Part shown: positions 16,395 through 24,937 of the stretch, in pieces | Layout of the letters: the number at the start of each line of letters is the position of its first letter | Numbering within the stretch: position 1 is the first letter of the stretch | Assembly: GCA_018268195.1 (NCBI GenBank) | Contig: JAFDWZ010000025.1 | Location: forward strand, 14,305 to 60,094 | Length of the DNA: 45,790 bases | Reading direction: 5' to 3' | From: Bacteroidota bacterium | GTDB taxonomy: Bacteria > Bacteroidota > Bacteroidia > AKYH767-A > OLB10 | The notes under the pieces: model-generated | What the model saw: only the letters and a program-made list of their open reading frames with translations | Told to the model about the DNA's origin: nothing | The model's database searches: none | Program-made: the position numbers and the translations under genes

Positions 16395-17558
16395 TTACTT
16401 GTTTACTTTCAGCAGCTTTTCAGCAGCTTTTTCCAGAGTTTCATTTTTTTTGGCAAAGCAAAACCGCAAAAGTTTATGATCGGTTTCATTTTTATAAAAT
16501 GCAGAAGTGGGAATGGAGGCTACACCATAATCGCGTGTTAATCGTTTTGCGAAATCTATATCTTTCTCCTGAGTTATTTTACTGAAATCAAGAAGCTGAA
16601 AATAGGAGCCAAAGCAGGATAATGGCTTAAAAGCTGAACCTTTAATCAACTTGAGAAAAAAATCTCTTTTCTCCTGATAAAATTTTTCAATTCCTGTAGT
16701 ATTTCCGGCATCTTTCAGAAAATCAGTATAAGCATATTGCACAGGAGTGTTGGCGCTGAAAACCATAAACTGATGCGCCTTGCGAAATTCAGTCATTAGT
16801 GCTGACGGTGCAATGCAATAGCCCATTTTCCAACCAGTGGTGTGAAAGGTTTTACCAAAAGAATAAACAATGAAACTTCTTTCGGCAAGTTTTGGAAATC
16901 GTGCCACACTTTGATGCTCATATCCATCAAAAATAACATGCTCGTAAACTTCATCACTCAAAATCAGAATATCTGTTTTTGAAGTTATTTTTTCCAACAT
17001 CTGCATGTCTTTGGCGCTGATGATAGCTCCACTGGGGTTATGCGGAGTGTTGATGATAATCATTTTGGTGCGCTGATTAATGAGTTTTTTAACCTCATTC
17101 CAGTCAATATGAAAGTCAGGCAATTTCAATTCAGCATGGATGGGTACACCACCTGCAAGTATCACAGCAGGCGAGTAAGAATCATAGGCAGGGTCAAAAA
17201 TTATGACTTCATCTTTTTCGCGTACGGTAGCTGCTATGGCTGTATATAATGCCTGAGTGCCACCGGCAGTAATGGTAATTTCTGTTTCGGGATTATACTC
17301 CATACTGTATCGCTGTTGCATTTTATCTGCAATTGCTTCACGCAGGGGCATAATTCCCGGCATGGGAGCATACTGATTCATCCCTTTTTTCATATACTTA
17401 TTCACCAGGCTGATTAGTTCAGGTGAAATTTCAAAATCAGGAAATCCCTGCGACAGGTTGATGGCATTACACTCATTTGCCAGTGCCGACATCACACTGA
17501 AAATACTTGTTCCTGTTTTAGGTAGTTTCGATTTTAATAAAACATTTATTGGTGGCAT
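16395..17558 (-). CDS. Methionine aminotransferase (YbdL-like, class I/II PLP enzyme)
   Basis: 387 residues from the ATG at 17558. An in-frame TTG at 17579 would add seven residues. Seen: NLSQGFPDFE (34-43), TAGGTQALY, NTPHNPSGA, SDEVYEH and PLP Lys236 in YSFGKTFHTTGWKMGY. The combination of SQGFPDF and SFGKT..TTGWK is that of YbdL/kynurenine aminotransferase/glutamine transaminase K-type enzymes, which transaminate methionine and aromatic amino acids against keto acids such as 2-oxo-4-methylthiobutyrate, with glutamine as a donor. It lies 141 bases upstream of the omega-amidase on the same strand, which supports a shared pathway. Kynurenine aminotransferase activity is possible but not shown. 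Confidence 0.88.
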   Translation of the reverse strand: MPPINVLLKSKLPKTGTSIFSVMSALANECNAINLSQGFPDFEISPELISLVNKYMKKGMNQYAPMPGIMPLREAIADKMQQRYSMEYNPETEITITAGGTQALYTAIAATVREKDEVIIFDPAYDSYSPAVILAGGVPIHAELKLPDFHIDWNEVKKLINQRTKMIIINTPHNPSGAIISAKDMQMLEKITSKTDILILSDEVYEHVIFDGYEHQSVARFPKLAERSFIVYSFGKTFHTTGWKMGYCIAPSALMTEFRKAHQFMVFSANTPVQYAYTDFLKDAGNTTGIEKFYQEKRDFFLKLIKGSAFKPLSCFGSYFQLLDFSKITQEKDIDFAKRLTRDYGVASIPTSAFYKNETDHKLLRFCFAKKNETLEKAAEKLLKVNK

Positions 17559-17810
17559 AGTTTCTTTCTGAACTTTCAAAGATAAATGGATAATTCTTAT
17601 TGTTAATCAGATTTATTTACTTCCCGAATAGGATGATTGTATGTGTTTGATTATAACAGCTATGATTTTTGAACATACTTTTTTATTATTTATTTTAAAA
17701 TGAATCATGAAAAAATTTAAGGCGATAAATAAAATATTAGGAATTGTCCTGACGAAAAGAGGAAACGTAAAAAAAAATAGTTTTACTTTGTGTTTTAAAC
17801 CTTCATAAAT

Positions 17811-18077
17811 ATGAAAAAGAATACAATTTACGTAGTGCTCATGGTTATATCCCTTGTATTATTCATCATGGATATTTATGACGGGGCATTGAGCAAAATC
17901 CTTATATCAGGATTGTTTTTTGTGTCGTTTCTTTTATTTTGGATTACTACTTTAATAAGCAATGCAACCGGTTTAAAGAAAGTTGCAAGAATAATACTGA
18001 TTGTTGCTATACTCTTATTGGCTTACAGACTTATTCAGTCTTTTAATGTTCGTATAGAATCCACAGCATCTATTTAG
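17811..18077 (+). CDS. Small membrane protein, three hydrophobic segments
   Basis: 88 residues, nearly all hydrophobic: helices at about 5-22, 29-49 and 58-78, with a short charged loop NATGLKKVAR between the last two. There is a clear ATG, and the upstream sequence TTTTACTTTG resembles a one-base-short -7 box about 25 bases before it. No family recognised. Neighbours are convergent or unrelated, so context does not suggest a role. The composition and clean start-stop support a real inner-membrane protein. Confidence 0.65.
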   Translation: MKKNTIYVVLMVISLVLFIMDIYDGALSKILISGLFFVSFLLFWITTLISNATGLKKVARIILIVAILLLAYRLIQSFNVRIESTASI

Positions 18078-18123
18078 AATCTATTCACCCATCAGTGAAT
18101 GGTTGAATTTTGCATATTCAAAT

Positions 18124-18303
18124 TTATTTATTCCAAAGTCCTGTTTTGCGCAAATGATTTTCCAGAACTTCTATTTGTGAACTTCCTGTTACTCCCAGCA
18201 AATCTTTTATCTGACTTACTTTTAGTTTCCACTTTTTAGCAAGTCTGATTAAATCTTTTTTACTGAAGGGGTTGATGGTTTTCTTTTTATTCGATCCGGT
18301 CAT
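18124..18303 (-). CDS. 59-residue protein, DUF3606-like
   Basis: An ATG at 18303 (TGACCGG follows) opens a 59-codon frame that ends TAA at 18124. The basic N-terminus (MTGSNKKKTINPFSKKDL) leads into a helical core LIRLAKKWKLKVSQIKDLLG followed by VTGSSQIEVLENHLRK. The pattern W-x-V-S-x-x-x-L-x-x-x-x-G-x-S-x-x-x-V-x-x-x-L resembles DUF3606, a short helical domain of unknown function common in Bacteroidota and proteobacteria. It is convergent with the 88-residue membrane protein (46-base gap). Short length keeps confidence moderate, but the composition is protein-like throughout. Confidence 0.6.
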   Translation of the reverse strand: MTGSNKKKTINPFSKKDLIRLAKKWKLKVSQIKDLLGVTGSSQIEVLENHLRKTGLWNK

Positions 18304-18413
18304 ATTTTTTTCGGTTTATTACTGTTTTACAGAAAAAATAATGCCAAGGTTACAGGCAGAGCAACCAACCAATAAATTTAAGATGAAACGTGGCTTATTT
18401 CGGCCATCTGAAA

Positions 18414-19202
18414 TTATTCTGACTTTGTATTGTCAGATGAAGGAGAGTTGCTGATGATATTGCCAAGCTGTGTTTCTTCTCCGTTAAATTTTTTGATGAG
18501 GATGCGGTAATAATTTTTTAAGCGGTTGTCGGTGTGGTCAATGAAACTGTATGGAGCAATTTGGTTGTTTCTTTCGGCTTTCACCAATCCTGCCTGACTG
18601 AAATCTGTGCCATTGGCAGAGCGTTCCACAATAAAATAATTGGTTTGTTCGGTGGTCTTACTTTTCCATGATACAATGCATGCATTCTCCCGCTGTATAG
18701 CTTTCACTTCAGGGTCATCATCTTTAGAGATTGCTGTTATGGAAATAGCATTATCATTGAGCCGCCATGCGCGGTCAGAACCAAGTGATTTGAAAACGAT
18801 ATTTACTTTAAGAACAGGTGATTTTTCGTTGTCAAATTCAAATGCAATATTTTTAGCCGTATCCAGTTCATTGCCTTTAATTACAAATGCTTTGGCAATG
18901 TTTTCATTTTTCATGATGTAAATGATTGCCTGGTCGGAGGAGTTTAGTTTGCCATCACCGCTGATGGTAACATCTACTCTGTATTTGTAATTTCCCTTTT
19001 CGTTGCAAAGCCAGTTGCCTGAGCTGAATATGGATGAATCGTTGCGCACTTCCCAGAATCCCGACAGAATTTTTCCTCCTGACACTTTGTAGCTGTCACT
19101 TTGATTCCAGTTAAGGGTATATATGGATTTGTCTTCAGCGAGAACATTCAACTGCGAAACGACAAGTACAAATAGCAGACAAAATTTTATTTTTCTGATC
19201 AT
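18414..19202 (-). CDS. Secreted protein with C-terminal fibronectin-III-like domain
   Basis: 262 residues from the ATG at 19202, which places a signal peptide (MIRKIKFCLLFVLVVSQLNV, cleavage near VLA) at the front. A longer frame starting nine codons upstream is less likely. The central part is a beta-sandwich of no recognised family. The C-terminal part (about 165-250) reads VSWKSK...NYFIVERSANGTDF...YYRILIKKF, the Bacteroidota FnIII-like module commonly placed before T9SS sorting domains. No sorting domain follows here; the protein ends in a short polar tail. It probably resides in the periplasm or at the outer membrane. Function unknown. Confidence 0.75.
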   Translation of the reverse strand: MIRKIKFCLLFVLVVSQLNVLAEDKSIYTLNWNQSDSYKVSGGKILSGFWEVRNDSSIFSSGNWLCNEKGNYKYRVDVTISGDGKLNSSDQAIIYIMKNENIAKAFVIKGNELDTAKNIAFEFDNEKSPVLKVNIVFKSLGSDRAWRLNDNAISITAISKDDDPEVKAIQRENACIVSWKSKTTEQTNYFIVERSANGTDFSQAGLVKAERNNQIAPYSFIDHTDNRLKNYYRILIKKFNGEETQLGNIISNSPSSDNTKSE

Positions 19203-19251
19203 CCGAAAATGTTTATTACAAAGATTCATATTAGCGAGTCAGGCTTTCGTC

Positions 19252-19259
19252 TAACTTTG
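19252..19259 (+). promoter_or_regulatory. -7 box (TAACTTTG) upstream of hemW
   Basis: TAnnTTTG match 13 bases before the hemW ATG, in the 70-base divergent gap with the secreted-protein gene. A TTAG at 19231 is a partial -33 candidate at a spacing of 17. Confidence 0.4.
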
Positions 19260-19272
19260 CCTTACTTTTCAA

Positions 19273-20394
19273 ATGGCAGGTGTTTATATCCATATTCCTT
19301 TTTGTCACAAGGCATGTACCTATTGCGATTTCCATTTTTCTGTTTCGTTAAAAAACAAAGCAGCTTTAGTTGATGCTTTATTAAAAGAAATTGAATTGCG
19401 TAAATCATTTCTTGATGAACCTGTTAGCACTATTTATTTTGGTGGTGGCACTCCTTCTGTTTTGAATGCCGATGAAATTAACCGCATCACCGAAAAAGTT
19501 GCTGAACACTTTCAGCTTGCTCTCACCGAGGTCACGCTTGAAGCAAATCCTGAAGATCTCACACCAGCTTTTTTGCAATCATTGCGCAAAACGGTTGTCA
19601 ACAGGCTTAGCATAGGTATTCAGTCTTTTAACAACGAGCGGCTTCAATGGATGAACCGCAGCCATACGGCAGAACAGGCTTGCAATGCAGTGCAACGAGC
19701 AAAAGATGAAGGATTTGACATCAGCATTGATTTAATTTTTGCATTACCCGGAATGACCTTACATGAGTGGGAAGAACAACTTTTGAAGGCATCCTCACTT
19801 CAGGTACCACATATTTCGGCCTACAGCCTTACCCTCGAAAGTAAAACTGCTTATGCCCATCAGGTGAAAAATAAAAAGGTACAGGAGTTGAATGATAGTG
19901 ATGCCGAAGCGCAGTTTCTTGCAGCGCACGATTTTTTTTCGGCAAAAGGGTATCACCATTACGAAATATCAAATTATGCAATAAGCGGAAAGGAAGCAAA
20001 GCACAATAGTAGCTATTGGTTACAGGCTCCTTATCTCGGCCTGGGTCCATCGGCACATAGTTTTAAAAGGCAATTGCGCTGCTGGAATGTTGCCAACAAC
20101 AATAGTTATATTAAATCTGTTGAACAGGGAATTTTACCTTTAACCTGCGAAGAGTTGCAAACCAAGGACACTTTTAACGAAACCGTGATGACGGCATTGC
20201 GCACTGCTGTAGGTTTAAATATCAAAACACTTGAAAAGAAAACTCCGCACGAAATGTTTCAGCAATTTTTGAAGGATGTATCTTTACAAAAACAAAAGGG
20301 ATGGATTGAGCAGAAGGGAGATGTGGTTTTTATTCCTTTAGTACATTGGTATAAGGCCGACTCTGTTATCAGCGAATTTTTTATCACCCATTAA
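19273..20394 (+). CDS. hemW: Radical SAM haem chaperone HemW
   Basis: 373 residues. The radical-SAM cluster motif is CHKACTYC (cysteines 11, 15 and 18), preceded by VYIHIPF, which is diagnostic of the HemN/HemW family. STIYFGGGTPS, EANPEDL, RLSIGIQSFNNERL and a C-terminal winged-helix region follow. HemW lacks the longer N-terminus of HemN and is now regarded as a haem-insertion chaperone rather than a coproporphyrinogen oxidase. The gene is 12 bases upstream of the cyclase-family gene and probably cotranscribed. The same window carries a putative haem or iron uptake operon at 33.9-38.4 kb, but the two are not linked. Confidence 0.93.
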   Translation: MAGVYIHIPFCHKACTYCDFHFSVSLKNKAALVDALLKEIELRKSFLDEPVSTIYFGGGTPSVLNADEINRITEKVAEHFQLALTEVTLEANPEDLTPAFLQSLRKTVVNRLSIGIQSFNNERLQWMNRSHTAEQACNAVQRAKDEGFDISIDLIFALPGMTLHEWEEQLLKASSLQVPHISAYSLTLESKTAYAHQVKNKKVQELNDSDAEAQFLAAHDFFSAKGYHHYEISNYAISGKEAKHNSSYWLQAPYLGLGPSAHSFKRQLRCWNVANNNSYIKSVEQGILPLTCEELQTKDTFNETVMTALRTAVGLNIKTLEKKTPHEMFQQFLKDVSLQKQKGWIEQKGDVVFIPLVHWYKADSVISEFFITH

Positions 20395-20406
20395 ACTTAA
20401 AGCATT

Positions 20407-21159
20407 ATGCAAGCCACAATAAACATCAACAAGAAAAATTATATTGCCAACCTGAATCAACCTCTGGATATTTCTATTCCGCTGCATGCCGGAATAAAAA
20501 ATGTAATTGCATGGTATGCCCCTCCTGTGGAAATTTCGCCTGTGCGCATGGATAACTGGGTTGGCGAAGTAGCACAAGGAGGCTCCGTAAATTTCAGAAA
20601 TGTTTTTTTTAATCCTCATGCACATGGTACTCATACCGAATGTGTGGGACATATAACGCGCGAATGGGTGTCCTTAAATCAAAATCTGAAACACTTTTTT
20701 TTCTCGGCAAAACTAATTACCGTAATGCCTGAAGAAAAAGATGGCGATAAAATTATTTACAGACAACAACTTGAAGAGGCATGGGCCGACTGTGGTGCCG
20801 AAGCGCTGATCTTGCGAACACTACCCAATAACCAAACAAAACTTACAGCACATTATTCCGGTACCAATCCACCTTATTTACATCATGAAGCAGCCGCCTG
20901 GATGGTGAAGCAAAATATCCGTCACCTGCTACTCGACCTTCCATCTGTTGACCGAGAACAGGATGGTGGTAAACTGCTTGCTCATAATGCTTTTTGGAAT
21001 ACGGCAAATCAGGTACGCTACGATGCTACCATTACCGAATTGATTTTTGTGTCGGACCAAATCAAAGATGGATTATACTTGCTCAACCTGCAAATAACTG
21101 CACTGGAGAATGATGCAAGCCCTTCCAAACCGCTGCTGTTTGAGTTGAAGGGAGAATAA
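20407..21159 (+). CDS. Cyclase-family metal hydrolase (kynurenine formamidase superfamily)
   Basis: 250 residues. The metal-binding signature HAHGTHTECVGH (71-82) matches the HxGTHxDxPxH pattern of the cyclase/KynB family, with Glu in place of the usual Asp. LRTLPNNQTK and LLLDLPSVDREQDGGKLLAHNAFW are further family-like blocks. Members include kynurenine formamidase and other amide or ester hydrolases. The kyn genes at the start of the window make formamidase tempting, but they are 18 kb away and the usual KynB residues are not all present, so the substrate is left open. Follows hemW by 12 bases. Confidence 0.8.
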   Translation: MQATININKKNYIANLNQPLDISIPLHAGIKNVIAWYAPPVEISPVRMDNWVGEVAQGGSVNFRNVFFNPHAHGTHTECVGHITREWVSLNQNLKHFFFSAKLITVMPEEKDGDKIIYRQQLEEAWADCGAEALILRTLPNNQTKLTAHYSGTNPPYLHHEAAAWMVKQNIRHLLLDLPSVDREQDGGKLLAHNAFWNTANQVRYDATITELIFVSDQIKDGLYLLNLQITALENDASPSKPLLFELKGE

Positions 21160-21337
21160 ATAGAGGTTTTACTTTTCACTATGAAAATTTAGAGTTAGAT
21201 TCCTAAGGTTTTTCGGGCAATCTTTCGTGCATGAAAAAACAATGCAAATATTTTTTATCAGATTATAGATTTAAATAAATATCACAGTTTTATTACCATA
21301 TATCAAAGTATATTTCATTTCACATCACAATTATTTT

Positions 21338-21345
21338 TACTTTTG
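21338..21345 (+). promoter_or_regulatory. -7 box (TACTTTTG) in the leader of the DUF502 gene
   Basis: TAnnTTTG match 59 bases upstream of the ATG at 21405, in an AT-rich 245-base gap that otherwise shows no gene. No clear TTTG partner at about 19 bases upstream. Confidence 0.35.
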
Positions 21346-21404
21346 ATTAAACAAATTGCCGGGAGATAACACCTGCATTACATGGACTTAAATTTTATTT
21401 TCAG

Positions 21405-21989
21405 ATGAAAAAACTACTTAATTATTTCTTCCAGGGTTTGCTGGTAATTATTCCTATATCCGTAACCATTGTAGTTATTTACAAAATAATTTTCTGGATA
21501 GATGGTTTATTGCCATTTCAGATTCCCGTAAAACTTCCCGGCATTGGTGAAGTATATATTCCCGGTCTTGGTATCCTCACCATAGTGGTAGGTATAACCA
21601 TCTTCGGATATTTCGCAAAATTTTTTGTAGCGAATCCATTCTTCTTGTTGCTGGAGCGATTGCTGGAACGCACGCCTCTTTTAAAAATTATTTATTCGTC
21701 CGTTAAAGATTTGATAGAAGCCTTCGTAGGTGAGAAAAAAAGATTTAACCAGCCGGTGCTTGTTACCATTAACAAGGAGTCGCAAGTGCAGCGTATAGGT
21801 TTTATTACACAGAATAATCTTACCGATATAGGAATCAGTAATCAAAAAATGGCCGTTTATCTTCCTTTTTCTTATGGCTTCAACGGTCAGTTGGTAATAG
21901 TTCCCTCTGAAAATATAGAAAAATTAAATGCTTCAGGAACCGAAATGATGAAGTTTGTAATTTCAGGAGGTGTAACAGAAGTGGATTGA
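21405..21989 (+). CDS. DUF502 inner-membrane protein
   Basis: 194 residues. Two membrane helices (about 8-28 and 52-73) with the DUF502 hallmarks FFQGLLVIIPISVTI, the PGIGEVYIPGLGILTI loop between them, and then ERLLERTPLLKIIYSSVKDL, a cytosolic beta domain with PVLVTINKESQVQRIGFITQ and VYLPFSYGFNGQLVIVP. Function is not established; the family is widespread and is thought to act in the envelope. The next gene (an outer-membrane barrel) starts 29 bases after the stop, so an operon of envelope genes begins here. Confidence 0.92.
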   Translation: MKKLLNYFFQGLLVIIPISVTIVVIYKIIFWIDGLLPFQIPVKLPGIGEVYIPGLGILTIVVGITIFGYFAKFFVANPFFLLLERLLERTPLLKIIYSSVKDLIEAFVGEKKRFNQPVLVTINKESQVQRIGFITQNNLTDIGISNQKMAVYLPFSYGFNGQLVIVPSENIEKLNASGTEMMKFVISGGVTEVD

Positions 21990-22018
21990 TAAAATACTTA
22001 ACATTGCTCAATTATAAT

Positions 22019-23608
22019 ATGAACCACCGATTTTTATTTGTTTTTATCTTTTCAATCATTTTTTCATCTGCGGTAGCGCAAGATTACTATTTACCGCTCA
22101 ACCGTGAGTGGAACCTGCGTTATGAACCGTATCTGCAATTGAGACAAAGTAATGTGCACACTTCCATAAAACCTTTGCGACACGATGAGATTATTTCTGT
22201 TGCCAATATAGATTCTTTAGATGCTCCACAGATAAAAGATACGCGCTTTAGCCGCACTCTGGTAGGAAGAAAAATTTTTAAAGAGCATTTGGTGCAGATT
22301 AAAGACAGCGACTTTGTGGTGCATGCTGATTTTGTTTTCGAAGGAAAATTGGGAAATGAAATGGTGGAAAAAGAAAATCTTTTTACCAACACCAGAGGTT
22401 TCTGGATTGGCGGTACTGCCGGAAAACGTTTTTCGTTTTCTACCACATTTTTTGAAAATCAAGCACGCTTTCCTGCTTATATTGATTCTTTTGCTCTGCG
22501 TTACAGCATTATTCCCGGTGAAGGACGAATAAAAAGAATGTATGGAAGTTATGACTATGCCAACGTTACCGGAACAATTTCTTACACCATTAACAGGCAC
22601 TTCAATGTACAGTTTGGTCATGATAAAAATTTTATCGGTGACGGTTACCGCTCGCTGCTGCTGTCAGACAATGCTTACAGTTATCCGTTTCTGAAAATAA
22701 ACACTTCATTCTGGAAGGTAAAGTATATGAACCTGTTTACCGTGCTGGAAGATTTGCAGTTTCCAGCGCCTGATGATATAGCTTTCAAGAAAAAGTATGC
22801 TTCCTTTCATTACCTCGACATCAACATTGGTAAGCATGCCTCATTCGGTATTCTCGAAAGTGTGGTATGGTCGGGCGATTCAGCACGAGGGCAGGGGTTT
22901 GATATCAACTACATGAATCCTTTTGTGTTTCTGCGTCCCGTAGAATTTTCTCTTGGCTCGCCTGATAACATGATGCTTGGTTTTAACCTGAAAATAAAAA
23001 TTCTCCCTCGACTTATCTTTTACGGTCAACTGATGTTTGACGAGTTTAAACTGTCAGAAATCAAAGCAGGTAACGGATGGTTTGCCAATAAACAGGCTTT
23101 TCAGCTTGGGTTAAAATCATATAACCTGCCCATACGCAACCTCGACCTGCTAACGGAATTTAATTATGTACGTCCGTTTACTTACTCACACCGTACTACT
23201 TTTACCAACTATGCTCATTTTAATCAGGCATTGGCACATCCGTTAGGATCTAATTTTTATGAATCCGTATCTATTGCCAATTACCGTTACAGGAATTTCC
23301 TGTTCCGCATTCAGGCCAATTATGCCCTTACGGCAAAAGACACGGGCTCATCCAACCTGGGCAACGATATTTTTAAAAGCTATGAAACCCGCTCATTTGA
23401 TTACGGCAACCGCATGGGGCAGGGCTATCAAAGCAGAATTTTTTACAGTGAAGTAAGAGCCTCCTATCTCATTAATCCACGCACCAACCTTACTTTTGAT
23501 CTGGGCTATATCTACAGGCGGGTTTCCAACGAGGCTGGAATTAATCAGACTAAATGGGTTTACATAGGAATACGAACAAATCTTACCAACAGATACTACG
23601 ATTTTTAG
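22019..23608 (+). CDS. Outer-membrane beta-barrel protein, RemB/Wzi-like
   Basis: 529 residues from the ATG at 22019, chosen because it opens a signal peptide (NHRFLFVFIFSIIFSSAVAQ). The rest is rich in alternating aromatic/polar strands. FNVQFGHDKNFIGDGYRSLL resembles the Wzi capsule-assembly family and Bacteroidota RemB, where a G..x-F/W-I-G-x-G-Y segment precedes NAYSYPFL. The final residue is Phe after YYD, fitting a BAM signal. RemB of Flavobacterium johnsoniae is linked to gliding and surface polysaccharide. The adjacent downstream WecA-like transferase fits a role in polysaccharide at the surface. Assignment is by pattern, not by a unique motif. Confidence 0.65.
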   Translation: MNHRFLFVFIFSIIFSSAVAQDYYLPLNREWNLRYEPYLQLRQSNVHTSIKPLRHDEIISVANIDSLDAPQIKDTRFSRTLVGRKIFKEHLVQIKDSDFVVHADFVFEGKLGNEMVEKENLFTNTRGFWIGGTAGKRFSFSTTFFENQARFPAYIDSFALRYSIIPGEGRIKRMYGSYDYANVTGTISYTINRHFNVQFGHDKNFIGDGYRSLLLSDNAYSYPFLKINTSFWKVKYMNLFTVLEDLQFPAPDDIAFKKKYASFHYLDINIGKHASFGILESVVWSGDSARGQGFDINYMNPFVFLRPVEFSLGSPDNMMLGFNLKIKILPRLIFYGQLMFDEFKLSEIKAGNGWFANKQAFQLGLKSYNLPIRNLDLLTEFNYVRPFTYSHRTTFTNYAHFNQALAHPLGSNFYESVSIANYRYRNFLFRIQANYALTAKDTGSSNLGNDIFKSYETRSFDYGNRMGQGYQSRIFYSEVRASYLINPRTNLTFDLGYIYRRVSNEAGINQTKWVYIGIRTNLTNRYYDF

Positions 23609-23661
23609 CCACCTCTGAAAAAAATACTTTGACGGAGAAAAAAAGGTCATTGGCAAAATAA

Positions 23662-23669
23662 TACTTTTG
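23662..23669 (+). promoter_or_regulatory. -7 box (TACTTTTG) upstream of the WecA-like gene
   Basis: TAnnTTTG match 45 bases before the ATG at 23715 in a 106-base gap after the barrel gene. It suggests the transferase can be transcribed independently. No convincing -33 element. Confidence 0.35.
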
Positions 23670-23714
23670 CGAATTAATTGAGAATCTAAATTTGGAAAGA
23701 AAGAAATACCGTCC

Positions 23715-24785
23715 ATGATAAACATTGCTTTTAGTTGTATTACTGCTTTTATTATTACTTTTTTGGCAATACCCTCCATTATTAAGGTTGCCGTAATAAA
23801 AAACTTATTTGACGAACCCGGAGGTCGTAAAGCGCATAAATCAAGTATTCCTACTTTAGGAGGTCTTGCCATTTTCGCAGGAGTGGTTTTTGCTTTTACT
23901 TTCTGGTCTGCAGGGTTCAATCTCCAGGATACACAGTACATCATCGCTGCCATGACCATTATTTTCTTTATCGGTATTAAAGATGATATTGTGGAACTAC
24001 CGGCTATAAAAAAATTATACGGACAACTCATTGCTGCTATCATCATTGTGCTTTTCGCCAATATCCGCATCACAGGCTTATATGGTATTTTTGGTATAGA
24101 CCAGGTTCCTTACTGGTTCAGTATTTTGTTTTCCATATTCACCATTATTCTTATCATCAATGCATTTAACCTTATTGACGGTGTTGATGGGCTAGCTGCA
24201 GGCATTGGAGCAATAGCTGCATTTACTTACGGTATTTATTTTTACAATTACAATGAGATAGCATTGTGCATTCTGTCATTTACGCTATTCAGTTCACTGC
24301 TGGCATTTTTGGTTTATAACTTTGCTCCGGCTAATATTTTTATGGGCGATACAGGCTCATTGCTCATTGGATTGATACTTTCAATCCTTACCATTAAATT
24401 TATAGAGATGAGTTTTGCACCACATCCTGCTGATTTTCCGTTTCAGACAAGCCCTGCCATGGCCATAGCTATTCTGGTTATTCCTCTCTTCGATTTACTC
24501 AGGGTATTTTTTGTGCGCATACTCAATAAACGTTCACCATTTAGTGCCGACCGCTTACACATGCATCACCTGTTGCTCGACATGGGGCTCAATCACAGAG
24601 AGGTAGCTATTACACTTTATCTCGTAAATATTGGATTTATTCTCATTGCTTTAGGGCTGCACAGATTAGGAGCACTCAATTTGTTGTTTATCATTGCTAC
24701 TCTGGCATTATTGCTGAGTCTTATTCCGTTTTTTCTTAAATATCAGGCAGAAAAGAACAACGTATCCGTGAAGCAGGAGTCATAG
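23715..24785 (+). CDS. WecA/TagO-like undecaprenyl-phosphate sugar-1-phosphate transferase
   Basis: 356 residues, about ten membrane helices. It transfers a GlcNAc-type sugar-1-phosphate from a UDP-sugar to undecaprenyl phosphate, the first step of O-antigen, capsule or other lipid-linked glycan assembly. Seen: DEPGGRKAHKSSIPTLGG (33-50), the Mg2+ Asp pair in IKDDIVELP, INAFNLIDGVDGLAAG, IFMGDTGSLLIG and the HMHHLLLDMG loop, which separates this GT4 branch from MraY. Located between a surface barrel and a transglycosylase, so it fits an envelope cluster. The sugar is unknown. Confidence 0.92.
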   Translation: MINIAFSCITAFIITFLAIPSIIKVAVIKNLFDEPGGRKAHKSSIPTLGGLAIFAGVVFAFTFWSAGFNLQDTQYIIAAMTIIFFIGIKDDIVELPAIKKLYGQLIAAIIIVLFANIRITGLYGIFGIDQVPYWFSILFSIFTIILIINAFNLIDGVDGLAAGIGAIAAFTYGIYFYNYNEIALCILSFTLFSSLLAFLVYNFAPANIFMGDTGSLLIGLILSILTIKFIEMSFAPHPADFPFQTSPAMAIAILVIPLFDLLRVFFVRILNKRSPFSADRLHMHHLLLDMGLNHREVAITLYLVNIGFILIALGLHRLGALNLLFIIATLALLLSLIPFFLKYQAEKNNVSVKQES

Positions 24786-24814
24786 AAATTCCTCAGAATT
24801 TCTCATATTTTCGC

Positions 24815-24847
24815 ACTTACATGAAAAAATGCTTTAATTATGTAAGT
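24815..24847. repeat. Inverted repeat between the WecA-like and transglycosylase genes
   Basis: ACTTACAT (24815-24822) and ATGTAAGT (24840-24847) are exact reverse complements with a 17-base spacer, followed by T-rich DNA. It could be a weak terminator or a regulator site ahead of the transglycosylase. GC is low, so an intrinsic terminator would be weak. Confidence 0.3.
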
Positions 24848-24937
24848 ATTTCTTGATTTTTTAAATCATTTTTTTATTTTCGGCCGAAATTGATGAAAAG
24901 GGTATATCTGCCCTGTCATCTAAAAATCTTGATTTCC

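Noticed and set aside
20407..21159. Naming the cyclase-family gene kynB
   Set aside because: The metal motif fits the superfamily, but the gene is 18 kb from kynU-kmo and pairs with hemW. Substrate not supported.
23393..24073. 226-codon open frame on the minus strand
   Set aside because: It lies wholly across the end of the barrel gene and the WecA-like gene, both of which have clear family motifs. Its composition (Met/Ile/Lys-rich) is that of an antisense shadow.
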